Positions 35,040 to 46,073 of a stretch of 64,000 bases of DNA are shown here, piece by piece (position 1 is the first letter of the stretch; each line of letters begins with the position of its first letter). Source of the DNA: CAVXSP01 sp963724645 (GTDB lineage Bacteria > Acidobacteriota > Vicinamibacteria > Vicinamibacterales > SCN-69-37); NCBI GenBank assembly GCA_963724645.1, contig CAVRVJ010000002.1:372001-436000 (forward strand), in the 5' to 3' direction. A program made the position numbers and the translations under genes. Below the pieces are notes generated by a model. It worked only from the letters and a program-made list of their open reading frames with translations. It was not told where the DNA came from and searched no databases.

Positions 35040-35074
35040 TCCCCACCTTACGTCCTCAATCGCCGTGATCCCGG

Positions 35075-35117
35075 CCGGCTTGGAAGGCCGATGCTCTACC
35101 TCTGAGGTAACGGGCGC
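35075..35117 (-). pseudogene. tRNA-Arg 5'-half remnant
   Basis: On the minus strand GCGCCCGTT, a D-arm-like CTCAGAGGTAGAGC, and ATCGGCCTTCCAAGCCGG follow the 5' half of tRNA-Arg(TCT) at 16283 closely, with a changed D-stem and TCC in place of TCT. The T-arm and 3' acceptor strand are absent. It complements the 3'-half copy at 15643-15681. Confidence 0.65.
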
Positions 35118-35210
35118 AGGAAAGGTACTGAACGTCGGAGACTGCATGAAGACGCCAGGGTTGGCCGGAGCCGAGGCCGGCGGTCTGCCGGGACCGCGCG
35201 CTCGCCGGTC

Positions 35211-36121
35211 ATGAGAATCCTGATAGCCGACGACGACCCGATCTCGCGCCGGCTGCTCGAGGAGACGCTCGTCCGGCTCGGGCACGAGGTCATGGCCGTT
35301 GCCGACGGCAAGGCGGCGCTGGCGGCCGTGCTGGCGTCCGACGGCCCGCGCCTGGCGATCCTCGACTGGATGATGCCGGATGCCGACGGCCTCGAAGTCT
35401 GCCGCCGCGCGCGCACCGAGGGCAAGCACTACGTCTACGTGATCCTGCTGACCTCGCGCGATCGCCGTGAAGACCGCATGGCCGGCCTCGACGCCGGCGC
35501 CGACGACTTCCTGATCAAGCCGCTCGACGTCGTCGAACTGCGCGCGCGCCTGCGATCGGGCGAGCGCGTCGTGACGCTGCAGCAGCGGCTGCTCGATATG
35601 CAGGAGGCGCTCCGGCACGAGGCGACCCACGACCATCTCACCGGCCTGTGGAACCGGCGAATGATGCTCGACCATCTGGACCGCGAGCGAAACCGCGCCC
35701 GGCGCGCACAACGGCCCCTCGCGGTCGCCGTCGCCGACTTGGATCACTTCAAGCAGATCAACGATCGGCACGGCCACGCGGTCGGCGACGCCGTGCTGAA
35801 GGCCGCGGCGACCCGCATGCGAGCCGTCCTCCGGGACTACGACGCGATCGGCCGGTACGGCGGCGAGGAGTTTCTGATCGTCATGACGGAACGCACCGCG
35901 TCCGAGGCCCGCGGCATCGTCGACCGCGCGCGGAAGGCCGTGGGCGCCGAGCCGATCGACTTCGGCGACGCGCAGCGTGCGGGTCAGCCTCAGCGTCGGC
36001 GTGGCCTGGAGCGGGACCGCGGCCGAAGGCGGGCGCCGCGCTCATCCACGCGGCCGACGAAGCACTTTACCGCGCGAAGGCCGGCGGCCGGAATCGCATC
36101 GAAGTGCAGACGCTCACTTGA
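35211..36121 (+). CDS. Response regulator diguanylate cyclase (REC-GGDEF), two frameshifts
   Basis: About 304 residues. The receiver domain has acidic ADDD at 6-9, phospho-acceptor D52 in LDWMMPDADG and K103. The GGDEF domain has the intact active site YGGEEF (GGEEF 217-221) and the inhibitory RxxD (RDYD 208-211) five residues before it. Shifts near 35977 and 36027 disturb the last strand, which then ends DEALYRAKAGGRNRIEVQ. It should make c-di-GMP on phosphorylation, a possible input to the PilZ pair at 25839. Confidence 0.87.
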
Positions 36122-36129
36122 CGCCGAGG

Positions 36130-37140
36130 CTACCTTGCCTGGAGCTGCGCCGCGGCGGCGCGCGCCACCTGCTCGTGCGTCGCGAACCACACGCCAGGCT
36201 TGGTCTTCATGTACGCGACCAGACGCTCGAGCACGGCGATTCTCGAGCGATGGCCGCGTGATCTGCGGGTGCATCGTCAGAAGAAACAGCGTGCCTTCCT
36301 CATACGCCTTGTCGAACTCTGCTTTGTACACCTCGAAGACGTCGTTGTCGCCGACGCGGAAGTACGCCGACGTCGGCCGGTCGTAGCTGTAGTACGCGAA
36401 GTCATCGAGAATCCATTCGACCGGCAACTCGACGATGCCGGTGGGCTGGCCGTCGGCGACGATTTCATACGGGCGGTCGTCGGCCATGAGGCTCGAGTCG
36501 TAGAGGAAGCCAAGCTCGCGAAGCAGCGGCAGCGTGTCTTTCGTGAAATCCCACGACGGACAACGGATGCCGATCGGTTTGTGACCGAGGCGCCGCGTCC
36601 AGAAGTCGAACGCGCGGTGCGTGAGATCCCGCTCCTCGTTGCCCGTCAGGCTGCTCAGCACTTCGTGCACCCAACCGTGCACGCCGATCTCGTGCTTGAG
36701 GGGCGACTTGAGGATGCTGTCCACCTCCTGCGCGTGCAGCTCGGCGCTGACCATCGGGATGAAGAAACTCGCGGGAATGCGCTGTTTCTCGAGCAACTGC
36801 AGGATGCGCGGCATCGCCGCCCGTGCGCCGTACTCGCCGCGCGAGAGCGGCTGCGGCGACAACTGGCCGGCGCGCAGAAACAGCGTCTCCGTGTCGAAGT
36901 CGAAGGACAGGGCGACGGCGACGCGTCCGCCATTCGGCCACTTCTTCGGTGTGAGGTCGCGCCCGGCCCGGACCTTGTTGACCGTCGCCGCAATCTGCGG
37001 GTAGTCCCACTGCCACACCGGGGGCGGCTGCTGCGCGGCGACGCCGCGCCCGCCAGGACAGCCGCCGCGAGCACGGTCACGGCCCAGGCGAGGATCCGGA
37101 AGCGAAGACGGCGAACGGCTGCGTCCTGAGATGGATTCAT
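36130..37140 (-). CDS. Polysaccharide deacetylase (NodB-like), secreted, two frameshifts
   Basis: About 335 residues. An N-terminal signal/anchor (RILAWAVTVLAAAVLAGAAS) precedes a carbohydrate esterase 4 domain with VALSFDFDTET (metal aspartates), IGVHGWVHEVLSS (the HxxxH-like zinc site), GIRCPSWDFTKDTLPLLREL and LFLLTMHPQITRP. It resembles peptidoglycan or chitooligosaccharide deacetylases. One-base shifts near 37050 (after the signal) and 36240 (last 35 residues, WFATHEQVARAAAAQLQAR) break the frame. Confidence 0.84.
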
Positions 37141-37268
37141 GACCGGTAAGATACACGACCGCGCGGCCGGCACAGGTTACTGGGCCCCAGCATGTCAGGC
37201 CCGCACCCGAGGCGATGATGAGTCTGAGTAATCTGGGCGTCCTTCCACCCATCGAGTACCCGCTGAAC

Positions 37269-38501
37269 ATGACACGTCGCGTTCGCACGACAGCCCTGCT
37301 CTGGCTCGCCCTCACGGTCCTTGCCGTGGCGACGGCGGCCGCACAGGATCCCGTCCCGGCTCCCGCTCCAGTCGCCACGACCGATGTGGGTGACCTCGTG
37401 GCGCATGGCCCGCGCGCCGGCCGGAGACCGATGGCTCCGCCGGCGCACCAGCGTTATCTCGTTGCCGCGCCGTCGATTGGATCGAAGCCGTCAACCGGTC
37501 TCAACGCGGGCATTTCGAGCAGCATGGCGTTCTACGCGGGGGAGCCGAAGACGACGCACATCTCGTCGTTTTCGGCGGGCATGAAGGTTTCGCAGAAGAG
37601 ACAGACGAATGTCGGCAGCCGGGTGGCGATCTTCACCAGCCAGGACCGCTGGTTTCTGCTCGGCGACAATCGCATGGCGTGGACGTCCCAGAACACATAC
37701 GATCTGGGCACGGACGCGCCGATCACGTCGGGCGCAAACGCGAAGTTCGACTCAGTCCGCTTGTACGAGAGCGCCTACCGCTCGGTCGGACACCGCATGT
37801 TCGTCGGCGGCGGACTGAATATCAGCAGGCACTCCGACGTGCGGGCGGGCCACACCAGCACCATCGCCTGGAACAATTCCTCCTACGTCGCGTACGCGGA
37901 AGCCAACGGGTTCTCCGTCGATAGTCAGAAGTCCGGCGGGACCAGCATGGGGTTTCGTTTCGACACGCGCGACAACGCCATCAATCCGGAGCGAGGATGG
38001 CTGAGCGCCACGACGTACCGCACCTTTTTCAAGGGCTTTCTCGGCGGCGACTCGAACTGGCAGGAGCTGTCCCTCGACGTTCGGACCTACAGGAAGATTG
38101 GCGAGCAGCGGCCGGCAGAAACTGGCGTTCTGGTTCCTCGGAGACCTCGTCACGGGAGGACGCGCGCCGTTCTTCGATCTACCCACCACCGGCGCCGACG
38201 GCCGCTCGGCGCGCGGGTACAGCGAGGGACGCTATCGCGGCGACCGCCTGCTGTACGGCGAGACGGAATATCGGGGCACGCTGACGTCGAACGGCCTGAT
38301 CGGATTCGTCGCGTTCGCCAACGCCACCACCGTCAGCGACACCATGGGGGGGACGAGGCTGTTCGACAGCGTCGCGCCCGCGGGCGGTTCGGCATGCGGG
38401 TGCTGCTGAACAAACGATCGAAAACGAACCTGTGCACCGACTACGGCTGGGGCCGAGGCGGCGCGCGCGGCTTCTATCTGTCGATTCAGGAAGCGTTCTG
38501 A
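37269..38501 (+). CDS. Outer-membrane surface-antigen barrel (BamA/TamA C-domain-like), two frameshifts
   Basis: About 411 residues with a signal peptide (TTALLWLALTVLAVATAAAQ). The body is a set of amphipathic strands of the bacterial surface antigen/D15 type, e.g. GTSMGFRFDTRDNAINPERG and a last strand FGMRVLLNKRSKTNLCTDYG ending IQEAF. No POTRA domains are present, so it is a lone barrel. Shifts near 38105 and 38385. ATG at 37269 gives the cleanest signal; an upstream ATG lies at 37215. Confidence 0.75.
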   Translation: MTRRVRTTALLWLALTVLAVATAAAQDPVPAPAPVATTDVGDLVAHGPRAGRRPMAPPAHQRYLVAAPSIGSKPSTGLNAGISSSMAFYAGEPKTTHISSFSAGMKVSQKRQTNVGSRVAIFTSQDRWFLLGDNRMAWTSQNTYDLGTDAPITSGANAKFDSVRLYESAYRSVGHRMFVGGGLNISRHSDVRAGHTSTIAWNNSSYVAYAEANGFSVDSQKSGGTSMGFRFDTRDNAINPERGWLSATTYRTFFKGFLGGDSNWQELSLDVRTYRKIGEQRPAETGVLVPRRPRHGRTRAVLRSTHHRRRRPLGARVQRGTLSRRPPAVRRDGISGHADVERPDRIRRVRQRHHRQRHHGGDEAVRQRRARGRFGMRVLLNKRSKTNLCTDYGWGRGGARGFYLSIQEAF

Positions 38502-38568
38502 CGAAAAGACGCGGGCCCGCCCCTCGCGGGCGCACGTGATACCACGTCAAGTCAGGTGACTTCCGGGA

Positions 38569-39847
38569 TTAATCGACGCGTCCAGCAGCTTGCATCGTGT
38601 GCAGAACGGTGATCGGCTGGCCCGTGCGCGCGAGGGCGGACTGGATCTGCAGCAGGCACCCAGGGTTGCCGGTGGCGACGACGTCGGGCCTGAGCGGCGC
38701 GATGAAGCCGGCCTTGCGATCCCCCAGCTCGGCAGCTGTCTCCGGCTGCACGAGGTTGTAGATGCCGGCCGAGCCGCAGCAGATGGCGGCCTCCGGGATT
38801 TCGACGAGCTCGAGCTCCGGAATCTGCGACAGCAGGGCGCGCGGCTGCGCGCGCACGCCCTGCGCGTGCTGCAGGTGGCAGGCGTCGTGATAGGCGACGC
38901 GCAGCCGCAGCGGATGCCGCACGGCTCTCGGCTCCGACCGTGGCGAGCAATTCGGTCACGTCGCGGCACTTCTCCGAAAACCGCCGCGCGCGATCCGCGT
39001 ACTCGGGATCGTCGCGCAGCAGGTGGCCGTATTCCTTCATCGCCGACCCGCAGCCGCCGGCGTTGATGACGATCGTCTCGACGTTCGGCGCGATCGAAGA
39101 CGTCGATCATGCGCCTGGCCAGCGCCAGCGCGCCCGCTTCTTCGCCGGCGTGCGTCAAAGCGCGCCGCAGCACGGCTGTTCCGCCGGCGCGACGACCTCG
39201 TAGCCTTCCGCGGCGAGCACACGCGCGGTCGCGGCGTTGACCGGAGACAGGAACTCGCGCTGCACGCATCCGAGCAGCATGCCGACGCGCTGGCGCTTCG
39301 TGCCCTCGGCCGGGGTCAGGCGGCGCGGTCGGCTCGTGCCGCGCCGAGCGGCGGCATCAGCGCTTCCATCGTCCGCATGGACGTGGGCAGCCACTTCAGC
39401 AGGCCGACTCCGGCGGACGAGCGCCTGCGCGCCGCGTGCGCTGATAGGACGCCAGCGGCCACCGCAGCCATCGCAGGCGCTCCGGCTGCGGCAACGTCGC
39501 AAAGAGCCATCGAGCGGTACCAGCGCTCCGCCCGCGATCGCGTGTATCGCCGCTCGATCTGTGCGCGCGTCGCTTCGATCAGCTTGCCGTAGTCGACGCC
39601 GGACGGGCACGCCGGCATGCACGCCATGCAGCCGAGACACGTATCGAAGTGCTGGACCCACTGCGGCGTCATCGACAGCACGCCGTCGCTCGCCATCTGC
39701 ATCAGATAGATCCGCCCGCGCGGCGAGTCCATCTCCTGCCCCCACAGCACGTAGGTGGGGCAGGTCGGCAGGCAGAACCCGCAATGCACGCACTTGTCGA
39801 GCAGTTCCTGGGTCGGGCGGATGATGCGAATCGAAGACAGGGCCCAT
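38569..39847 (-). CDS. glcF: Glycolate oxidase iron-sulfur subunit, several frameshifts
   Basis: About 425 residues. Two 4Fe-4S ferredoxin motifs are visible: CVHCGFCLPTCPTY and CLGCMACMPACPSG. The C-terminal half has the two CCG domains, with YHDACHLQHAQGV and ICCGSAGIYNLVQP (the heterodisulfide-reductase-like cluster sites). Start ATG at 39847 overlaps the glcE stop (TGATG). At least four one-base shifts (near 39840, 39330, 39190-39100, 38925). Electron-transfer subunit for glycolate to glyoxylate oxidation. Confidence 0.85.
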
Positions 39848-41073
39848 CAGATGCCGCCAACGAACCGTCCGGGATTCAGCGTGCCCTTCGGGTCGAACTC
39901 GTGTTTCACGGCCGCCATCAGCGGCTGCGCGTCGCCCGCGTCTGCCCAACTGTCAGACGGGATCGTCGGCACCGGCGGCCGAAGCACGGTCACCGAGCCA
40001 TCCACGGACGTCCGCAACTGCCGCAGCAACTCCGCCCAGCGCTCACCCGCGTCGCCGAACCGCACCCAGCCGATGCCCGTGGCCTGAAACACCGCCGCCC
40101 AGCCGACGCCGACGTCGCTGGCGAGACGTCTGAATGTGCTCGAGTGCCTTCGAGAGTTCAGCCGGCAGCGTGCTGACCTTCACCACCGGTCCAGTACCGA
40201 CCCAGAGGTCCTGCCGAGCCTGCCACGCCACTGGCGCTGCATCTTCGAGCGGCACGATCCCGCAAGCGTCTGAGCCTGCCGGACCTGCGCGTCGATGCCC
40301 GCGGTGCGTCCTTCGAAGAGGATATCTACGATGGGCGCCGTGCGAGTCGGAGGCGCGCGCCTGCAACGAGGAATGCGCCAACTTCGAGTCCTGCAGAGCG
40401 TCGATCAACTGCTGCATCACGCCGACGCTGCCAGTGGAGACCGACAGTGTCCGGCTCTGCTGCGGCAAGCGGGTGCAGCCGGAAGATCGCGCGTCGTGAT
40501 CACGCCGAGCGTGCCGAGCGCGCCGGTGGCCAGCTTGGACAGATCGTAGCCGGCGACGTTCTTCACGACCTTGCCGCCCGAGCTGGCCAGCGTGCCGTCC
40601 GGCAGCGCAAGCGTGATGCCGATGATCAGGTCGCGCAGCCCGCCGAAGCGCAGCCGCAGCGCGCCGCTGTCGTTGGTCGACAGCACGCCGCCGACGGTCG
40701 CGCGCTCGGGCCAGAGGGGATCGACCGCGATGCGCTGCCCGCGCGTGCGCAGCGCGTCCTGCAAGCGTCTGCGATGGTGCAGCCGGCTTGGACGGTGACC
40801 GTCAGATCGGCCCAGGCGTGCTCGAGGATCGCGATCGAGACGCGCGCGTCGACAGGACGACGTCGGCGCGCCGGGGACGGTTGCCCCAGTCGAGCTTCGT
40901 CCCGCCGCCGCGCGGGACGACCGCAAGGCCCTGCGCGGCTGGCGGCCGCAAGGACCGCGCCGAGTTGCTGCGCATCGGCCGGGGCCACGCACGATCCGCG
41001 GGCACGACGCCTCGCACTGCGTCGCCGGCCGAGGCCGGTCGCGCACGTGATCGGCCCCGACAATCGCCCGCAT
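39847..41073 (-). CDS. glcE: Glycolate oxidase FAD-binding subunit GlcE, several frameshifts
   Basis: About 400 residues. The FAD_binding_4 core is recognisable across frames: VVPRGGGTKLDWGN, TVTVQAGCTIADA, STNDSGALRLRFGGLRDLII and GGKVVKNVAGYDLSKLATGA. The C-terminal end FDPKGTLNPGRFVGGI is the closing signature of the family. Four or more one-base shifts scatter the gene. It sits between glcD and glcF with coupled starts and stops. Confidence 0.82.
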
Positions 41074-41082
41074 CGTCGTCGA

Positions 41083-42541
41083 TCAAAATCGGTCCGCGTT
41101 TCCCGCAGTCTCCAGCGGATGCGGCACGTACTCGCCGGGACGATCGCCGCACAGGCGCGGCCGCGGGAAGACCTTGGTCGGATTCGACAGTCCGAGCGGA
41201 TCGAACGCGCAGCGCACGCGCTGCATCGTCTCCAGGTCGGGCTCGGCGAACATCCGGCCCATCATGATCTTCTTCTCTTCGCCGACGCCATGCTCGCCGG
41301 TGATCGATCCGCCCTTCTCGACGCACAACTCCAGAATCCGGAACGACAGCTTCTCGGCTGCGTGCTGCTGCCCGGGCACGTGGCGGTCGTACAAGACCAG
41401 CGGATGCAGATTGCCGTCGCCGGCGTGAAAGACGTTCGCCACGCGCAGGCCGGCCTCCTCGCTCAGACGCTCGATGTCGCGCATCATCTCGGGCAGCGCC
41501 GTGCGCGGGATCACGCCGTCCTGCACGATGTAGTTCGGCGCGATGCGGCCCATCGCCGCGAACGCCGCCTTGCGGCCCTTCCAGAACAGCGCCCGCTCGG
41601 CCTCGGACTGCGCCAGCCGGAATTCCGACGCGCCATGCGTCTCGGCAGATGCGCGCGCACCGCGGCGCTCTCCTGCTCCACTTCGGCGGTCGGCCCGTCG
41701 AGCTCGACCAGCAGCAGCCCGCCGCACGCTGGATAGCCGGCGTGCACGGCCGCTTCCGCGGCCTGGATCGCCAGCTCGTCCATGATCTCCATCGCCGAGG
41801 CGAGAATGCCGGCCGCGATGATCTCGCTGACCGCGGCGCTCGCGTCCGCGACTGAAGGAAACGCCGCGAGCAGCGTCTGCACGCATTCCGGCCGCTTCAC
41901 GATCCGGAGGATGACCTTCGTGGCGATCCCGAGCGTGCCTTCCGATCCGACGAACACGCCCGTCAGGTCGTAGCCCGGCGCGTCGAGCGCCTTGCCGCCG
42001 AGGTGCACGAGACGAGCCGTCGGGCAGCACCACCTCCAGCCCGAGCACGTGCGTCGTCGTGAAGCCGTACTTCAGACAATGCGCGCCGCCGGAGTTCTCC
42101 GCGACGTTGCCGCCGATGCTGCACACGGATTGCGACGACGGATCCGGCGCGTAGAAGAAGTCGCGGCTGCTCACGCGGCCGGTCACATCGAGGTTGATCA
42201 CGCCCGGCTCGACGACGACGCGCGCGTTCGCGAAATCGACCTCGAGAATGCGGTTCATCCGCGCCAGGCTGATGACGACACCCTGCTCGACCGGCAGCGC
42301 GCCGCCACTGAGACCCGTGCCGGCCCCGCGGGCGACAAACGGAATCCGCTCCCGATGGCAGACGCGCACGATGGCCTGCACCTGTTCGGTCGAGGCGGGC
42401 AGCAGCACGGCCAGCGGCAGCGCGCGCATGTTGGTCAGCGCGTCGCATTCGTAGGTACGGAGCTCTTCGGGCTCGCAGAGGAACCCGCCCTTCCCGACGA
42501 TCGCTGCGGAACTCGGCGATGAGCGCTGCCGGCAGACTCAT
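41083..42541 (-). CDS. glcD: Glycolate oxidase subunit GlcD (FAD), three frameshifts
   Basis: About 486 residues of the FAD-linked oxidase family. FAD site: FVARGAGTGLSGGALPVEQG, SIGGNVAENSGGAHCLKYG and FVGSEGTLGIATKVILRIVK. C-terminal domain: ANVFHAGDGNLHPLVLYD and GSITGEHGVGEEKK, closing FDPLGLSNPTKVFP. Shifts near 42490, 42010 and 41650. ATG at 42541 overlaps the stop of the ROK gene (ATGA). Catalytic subunit that oxidises glycolate or D-lactate. Confidence 0.88.
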
Positions 42542-43570
42542 GACACCTCGCGGGTCCGGGCAAAGTTGAGCGCGTCAATCGCCGCGCCCCTCGCCCCCGC
42601 CGTATCGCCGTTGGGCATGACGATGGATCGGGATGTCGGCCTGCTCCTGCCGCTGTGGCGGCATGCCGGCGCGCACTTCGTCGAGAAACCAGCGCTGAAA
42701 CGCCTCGCCCGTCTCCAGCGCACCGCCGCCGACGATGAGCGCGTCGGGGTCGAACGTGTTGATCATCTCGTCAAAGAACAGCCCGAGCGCGTGCGCCTGC
42801 ACGCGAAAGATCTCGCGGCACATCGCGTCCCCGCGCTCCGCGAGGCCTCTCACCCGCTTGGCGGCTTCACGCAGATCGCCGACGCGCCCCAGTTCATGGT
42901 CGGGATACCGCTCGAGAAAGTATGGCAGGAGCGTGTTGCCGATCGCCGTCAGCGAGCACAGCGACTCGAGGTCACCGGTGCGTCCGCAATTGCAGCGCGC
43001 CACCAGCCCCTCCGTGCCGCGGATATCGTGCGCCGGGATCAGCACATGGCCCAGCTCGCCGCCAAAGCCGCTGCGTCCCTTGACCACGTGGCCGTTGGTG
43101 ATGACGCCGCCGCCCAGACCGGTTCCGATCACGGTCGTAATCGACGTCTTGGGGTCGCGCGAACCGAAAATCGTGAAGTGTCCCCAGAGCGCGCCCGCCG
43201 TGCCGTCATTCAGGTATGTCACCGGCGTGCCGAGCGCGTGCGCGAGGGCGCCCCGAATATCGAAGCCGGACCAGCCGGGATGCAGAAAATTCGTGGATCC
43301 TTCCGCGCTCAGCACGCCGACGGCGCTTGCCGGGCCCGGCGTGTCCAATCCCACGACGGCAATATCCGCGACGGAGACGCCGGCCCGGCTCGCGGCGACC
43401 CTCAGTCCCTCCGCGATCTGGCCCAGGCAGACGTCCGGGCCCTCCTGCGATCGGGCCGGGTACTCGCAGAGCGAGTCGATCAGAAATCGTTCGCTCCCGT
43501 CCACGAACGTGTAGTTGATGGCCGTGCCGCCCAGGTCGATCCCCGCCGCCAGAGGTGGTTGAAAAGCCAT
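42538..43570 (-). CDS. ROK family sugar kinase (glucokinase-like), one frameshift
   Basis: About 344 residues. ATP-binding phosphate motif AAGIDLGGTAINYTFVDG at residues about 8-25, sugar-binding YLNDGTAGALWGH, and GTGLGGGVITNGHVVKG. The usual ROK zinc motif CxCGxxGCxE is altered to CNCGRTGDLESLCS, losing one cysteine position. A shift near 42645 separates the end PNGDTAGARGAAIDALNFA. First gene of an operon with glcDEF through a four-base overlap, an unusual partner for a sugar kinase. Confidence 0.84.
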
Positions 43571-43631
43571 GCGCGAGCCATTTTATGCCGACGGCTGCCT
43601 GCGTGGCCGCGACGCGGAGTATCCTCTGTGC

Positions 43632-45428
43632 ATGACGCGTCTCGGCCGCCGATCGGCCAGCGCTGTGCCGCTTCTCGCAGTCGCCGCGATGACCCTTGCG
43701 CGCGTGCACGTGCCGGCGCAAGGGCGCGGCGTCGATCCCGTGACGACGGATGTGCAGGCGCTCGAGGCCGACGGCCGCCCGGTCCGCGATCTGAAGCCGG
43801 AAGATCTGACCGTCAAGATGGACGGCAAGACCCGGACGCTGCGGTCTCTGCAGCTCGTTCCAGTCGGCGACGCGCCGGGCAGCGGCGTTCGCTCTGGCGC
43901 CGTCGACGTGCCGCCGCCCTTCGATACCAACGTCCTGTCGCGCGTCGGCCGCGGCATCATGCTGGTCGTCGACAATGAGTCACTGCCGGTGGGGGGCGAG
44001 CGGCCGATCAAGCAGGCGATCGCCCAGATGGCCAGCGAACTGTCGCCGACCGACCGCGTCGCAGTGGCGACCGTGCCGCACGGCGGCCTCCAGCTCGACT
44101 TCACGACCGACCGGGCCGGGCTTCAGCAGGCCCTGGCGCCAGTCGTGGGACAGTCGCGCAACGCCATGACCGATCAGGAAGCGTCGTGTCAGACACGCAT
44201 GGTCCTGGAACAGACCATCGGCATATTGAATGGCCTCGATCCGGCGGCCGGACCGACCGTGTTCATCCTGTTCTCCGGGTGGCTTGTCGGTCCGCGCAGC
44301 GACACATTTCGTGCCGGCCAGCAGGTCGGCTCCTGCGAGTTGACCCCCGACAACTTTCAGCAGCTCGGCAACGCAGCCGCCGAGGCCCGCACCGAGTTCT
44401 ATCTGGTTCAGCCCGAGCACGACTCGTCCCCGGCCGGCGGCAGCGTCAGCACCGCGCTCTTCGGCGGGAATCGCAACCCCCAGGTCGGCCTGGAAAACGT
44501 GGCGGGCGTGACGGGCGGGCAGCTCCTGCACCTGGCGAGCGGCGGCGACAACATTCTGACGCGCATCGCACGCGAGACCTCCGCGCACTATCTCCTGACG
44601 TTCGACATCGACCCCGCAGACCGCAGCGTGCCTGGCCACCGGCTCGAGGTCAGGACGTCTCGCGCCGGTGTGGGGCTGCGCGCGCGGCCGCTGGTGATGA
44701 TGCCGAAAGGCGACGCGGCGAAAGGCGCGCCGGCGAAGACCGCTAGAGAGACACTGCGGGACGTCCGGGCGTACCGCGATCTTCCCCTGCGATCGACCTC
44801 CTTTTTCGCCCGCGGCGCCGACCAGAAACTGACGGTCGGCGCGCTCGTCGAACCGCTGGATCCCGCGGTCACACTGACGTCGGTCGTTGCGGGCCTGTAC
44901 GCCGGATCGAAGCTCGTGTCCGAGTGGGTGTCCAAGCCTGAGGATCTCGCGATCCTGCCTGTCAAGGCCGGGCTGCTCGCCGCGCCTGGCGCGTACCGGT
45001 TGCGTGTCGCCGCCAGCGACACAGCGGGGCACGTCGGCGTCGTCGATGCGTCGCTCAACACCGAACTGGCGGCAGCCGGATCTCTGAAGCTCAGTTCGCT
45101 CGTGCTCGGCGTCCCGAACGCGGCCGGCGCATTCGTGCCGCGGCTATCCTTTTCCAGCGAGCCAATGGCGATGGTCTATTTTGAACTGTACGGCGGCCGC
45201 GCGAACATGCAGATCGGGGCGTCGATCGAACTGGCCGCCAGCGTCAACGGCCCGGCGCTGGCCACGGCGCCGCCCAAATGGGGCGGCACGTCAGAGGCCG
45301 ATCGGTTTTCCGGCACGGCGCAGATCCCTATCGACGGCCTTCCGCCTGGCGACTACGTCGTGAGAGCGATCGTCGGCCTCGATGGCCAGCCGGAGGGACG
45401 GATTCTTCGCACGCTGCGGAAACGTTGA
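43632..45428 (+). CDS. Secreted VWFA-related domain protein
   Basis: 598 residues with a signal peptide (SASAVPLLAVAAMTLARVHV). Residues about 35-70 (LEADGRPVRDLKPEDLTVKM) and the VWFA-like core (GIMLVVDNESLPVGG, TVFILFSGWLVGP, AGVTGGQLLHLASGGDNILT, ARETSAHYLLTFD) match the acidobacterial VWFA-related family. The metal-site DxSxS is not well kept (VDNES). The C-terminal half has beta-sandwich segments. Likely envelope adhesion or scaffold role; not established. Divergent from the ROK-glc operon. Confidence 0.82.
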   Translation: MTRLGRRSASAVPLLAVAAMTLARVHVPAQGRGVDPVTTDVQALEADGRPVRDLKPEDLTVKMDGKTRTLRSLQLVPVGDAPGSGVRSGAVDVPPPFDTNVLSRVGRGIMLVVDNESLPVGGERPIKQAIAQMASELSPTDRVAVATVPHGGLQLDFTTDRAGLQQALAPVVGQSRNAMTDQEASCQTRMVLEQTIGILNGLDPAAGPTVFILFSGWLVGPRSDTFRAGQQVGSCELTPDNFQQLGNAAAEARTEFYLVQPEHDSSPAGGSVSTALFGGNRNPQVGLENVAGVTGGQLLHLASGGDNILTRIARETSAHYLLTFDIDPADRSVPGHRLEVRTSRAGVGLRARPLVMMPKGDAAKGAPAKTARETLRDVRAYRDLPLRSTSFFARGADQKLTVGALVEPLDPAVTLTSVVAGLYAGSKLVSEWVSKPEDLAILPVKAGLLAAPGAYRLRVAASDTAGHVGVVDASLNTELAAAGSLKLSSLVLGVPNAAGAFVPRLSFSSEPMAMVYFELYGGRANMQIGASIELAASVNGPALATAPPKWGGTSEADRFSGTAQIPIDGLPPGDYVVRAIVGLDGQPEGRILRTLRKR

Positions 45429-45466
45429 TTCAGAGGAGGTCCGGGGCGACGGCTCCCGGGTGATGT

Positions 45467-45931
45467 TTGCATCAGAAGTCGACGCTGCTGTCCTGGATCG
45501 TCTTTCTCAAAGTGGTCAAGTCGCTTTCCCTTGCGGCCCTGGCCATTGTCCTCCTGGGTTTTCTGCATCGGGATCCCGTTGAGCTCGTGGTCAATCTCGC
45601 GAATGCGGTCAATCTGCCGTCGACCTCGACCGTCTTCACGCACGCAGTGTCATTGGCCATGGGATTGACGGTGCGCAAGGAGATCGCGCTCGCAGCAACC
45701 GCGTTCGGTTACTCCGTGCTGCTCGCAATCGAAGCGGTCGGCCTGGCGCGCCGCCTCGCCTGGGCCCGTTGGTTCACGATTGGCATCACGGCCTCGCTCC
45801 TGCCGTTCGAGGTCTACGAAATCGTGCACCGCCCGGGCGAGCCGCTGCGGATGGGCACGTTCGTCCTCAATGTCGCGATCGTCATCTATCTGTACAAGCG
45901 GAAGGACGTGTTCGAGCCTCCCGGTCACTGA
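45467..45931 (+). CDS. DUF2127 family membrane protein
   Basis: 154 residues, four hydrophobic segments (about 8-28, 55-75, 78-98 and 103-122, with a last one 130-146). HQKSTLLSWIVFLKVVKSLS at the start and WFTIGITASLLPFEVYEIVH in the C-terminal half are characteristic of DUF2127, whose function is unknown. Apparent start TTG at 45467 with a poor ribosome site. It follows the VWFA gene by 38 bases and may be co-transcribed. Confidence 0.78.
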   Translation: MHQKSTLLSWIVFLKVVKSLSLAALAIVLLGFLHRDPVELVVNLANAVNLPSTSTVFTHAVSLAMGLTVRKEIALAATAFGYSVLLAIEAVGLARRLAWARWFTIGITASLLPFEVYEIVHRPGEPLRMGTFVLNVAIVIYLYKRKDVFEPPGH

Positions 45932-46073
45932 CGCAGCATGCCCTCAGCGCCAGGTGCGCTCGATCTCGTGTCGAAGCATCAGGTTCTGCTGAACGGCTGA
46001 TCGTGATCAATCATTTGTGAGCATTGTTCGTGCTTCAAGGCGGAGTGATCCCTGATTCGGAGGAGTCGTTCAG

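Noticed and set aside
35075..35117. A functional tRNA-Gly (TCC anticodon)
   Set aside because: The D-stem is mispaired and the T-arm and 3' acceptor strand are absent; the sequence is closer to the tRNA-Arg 5' half.
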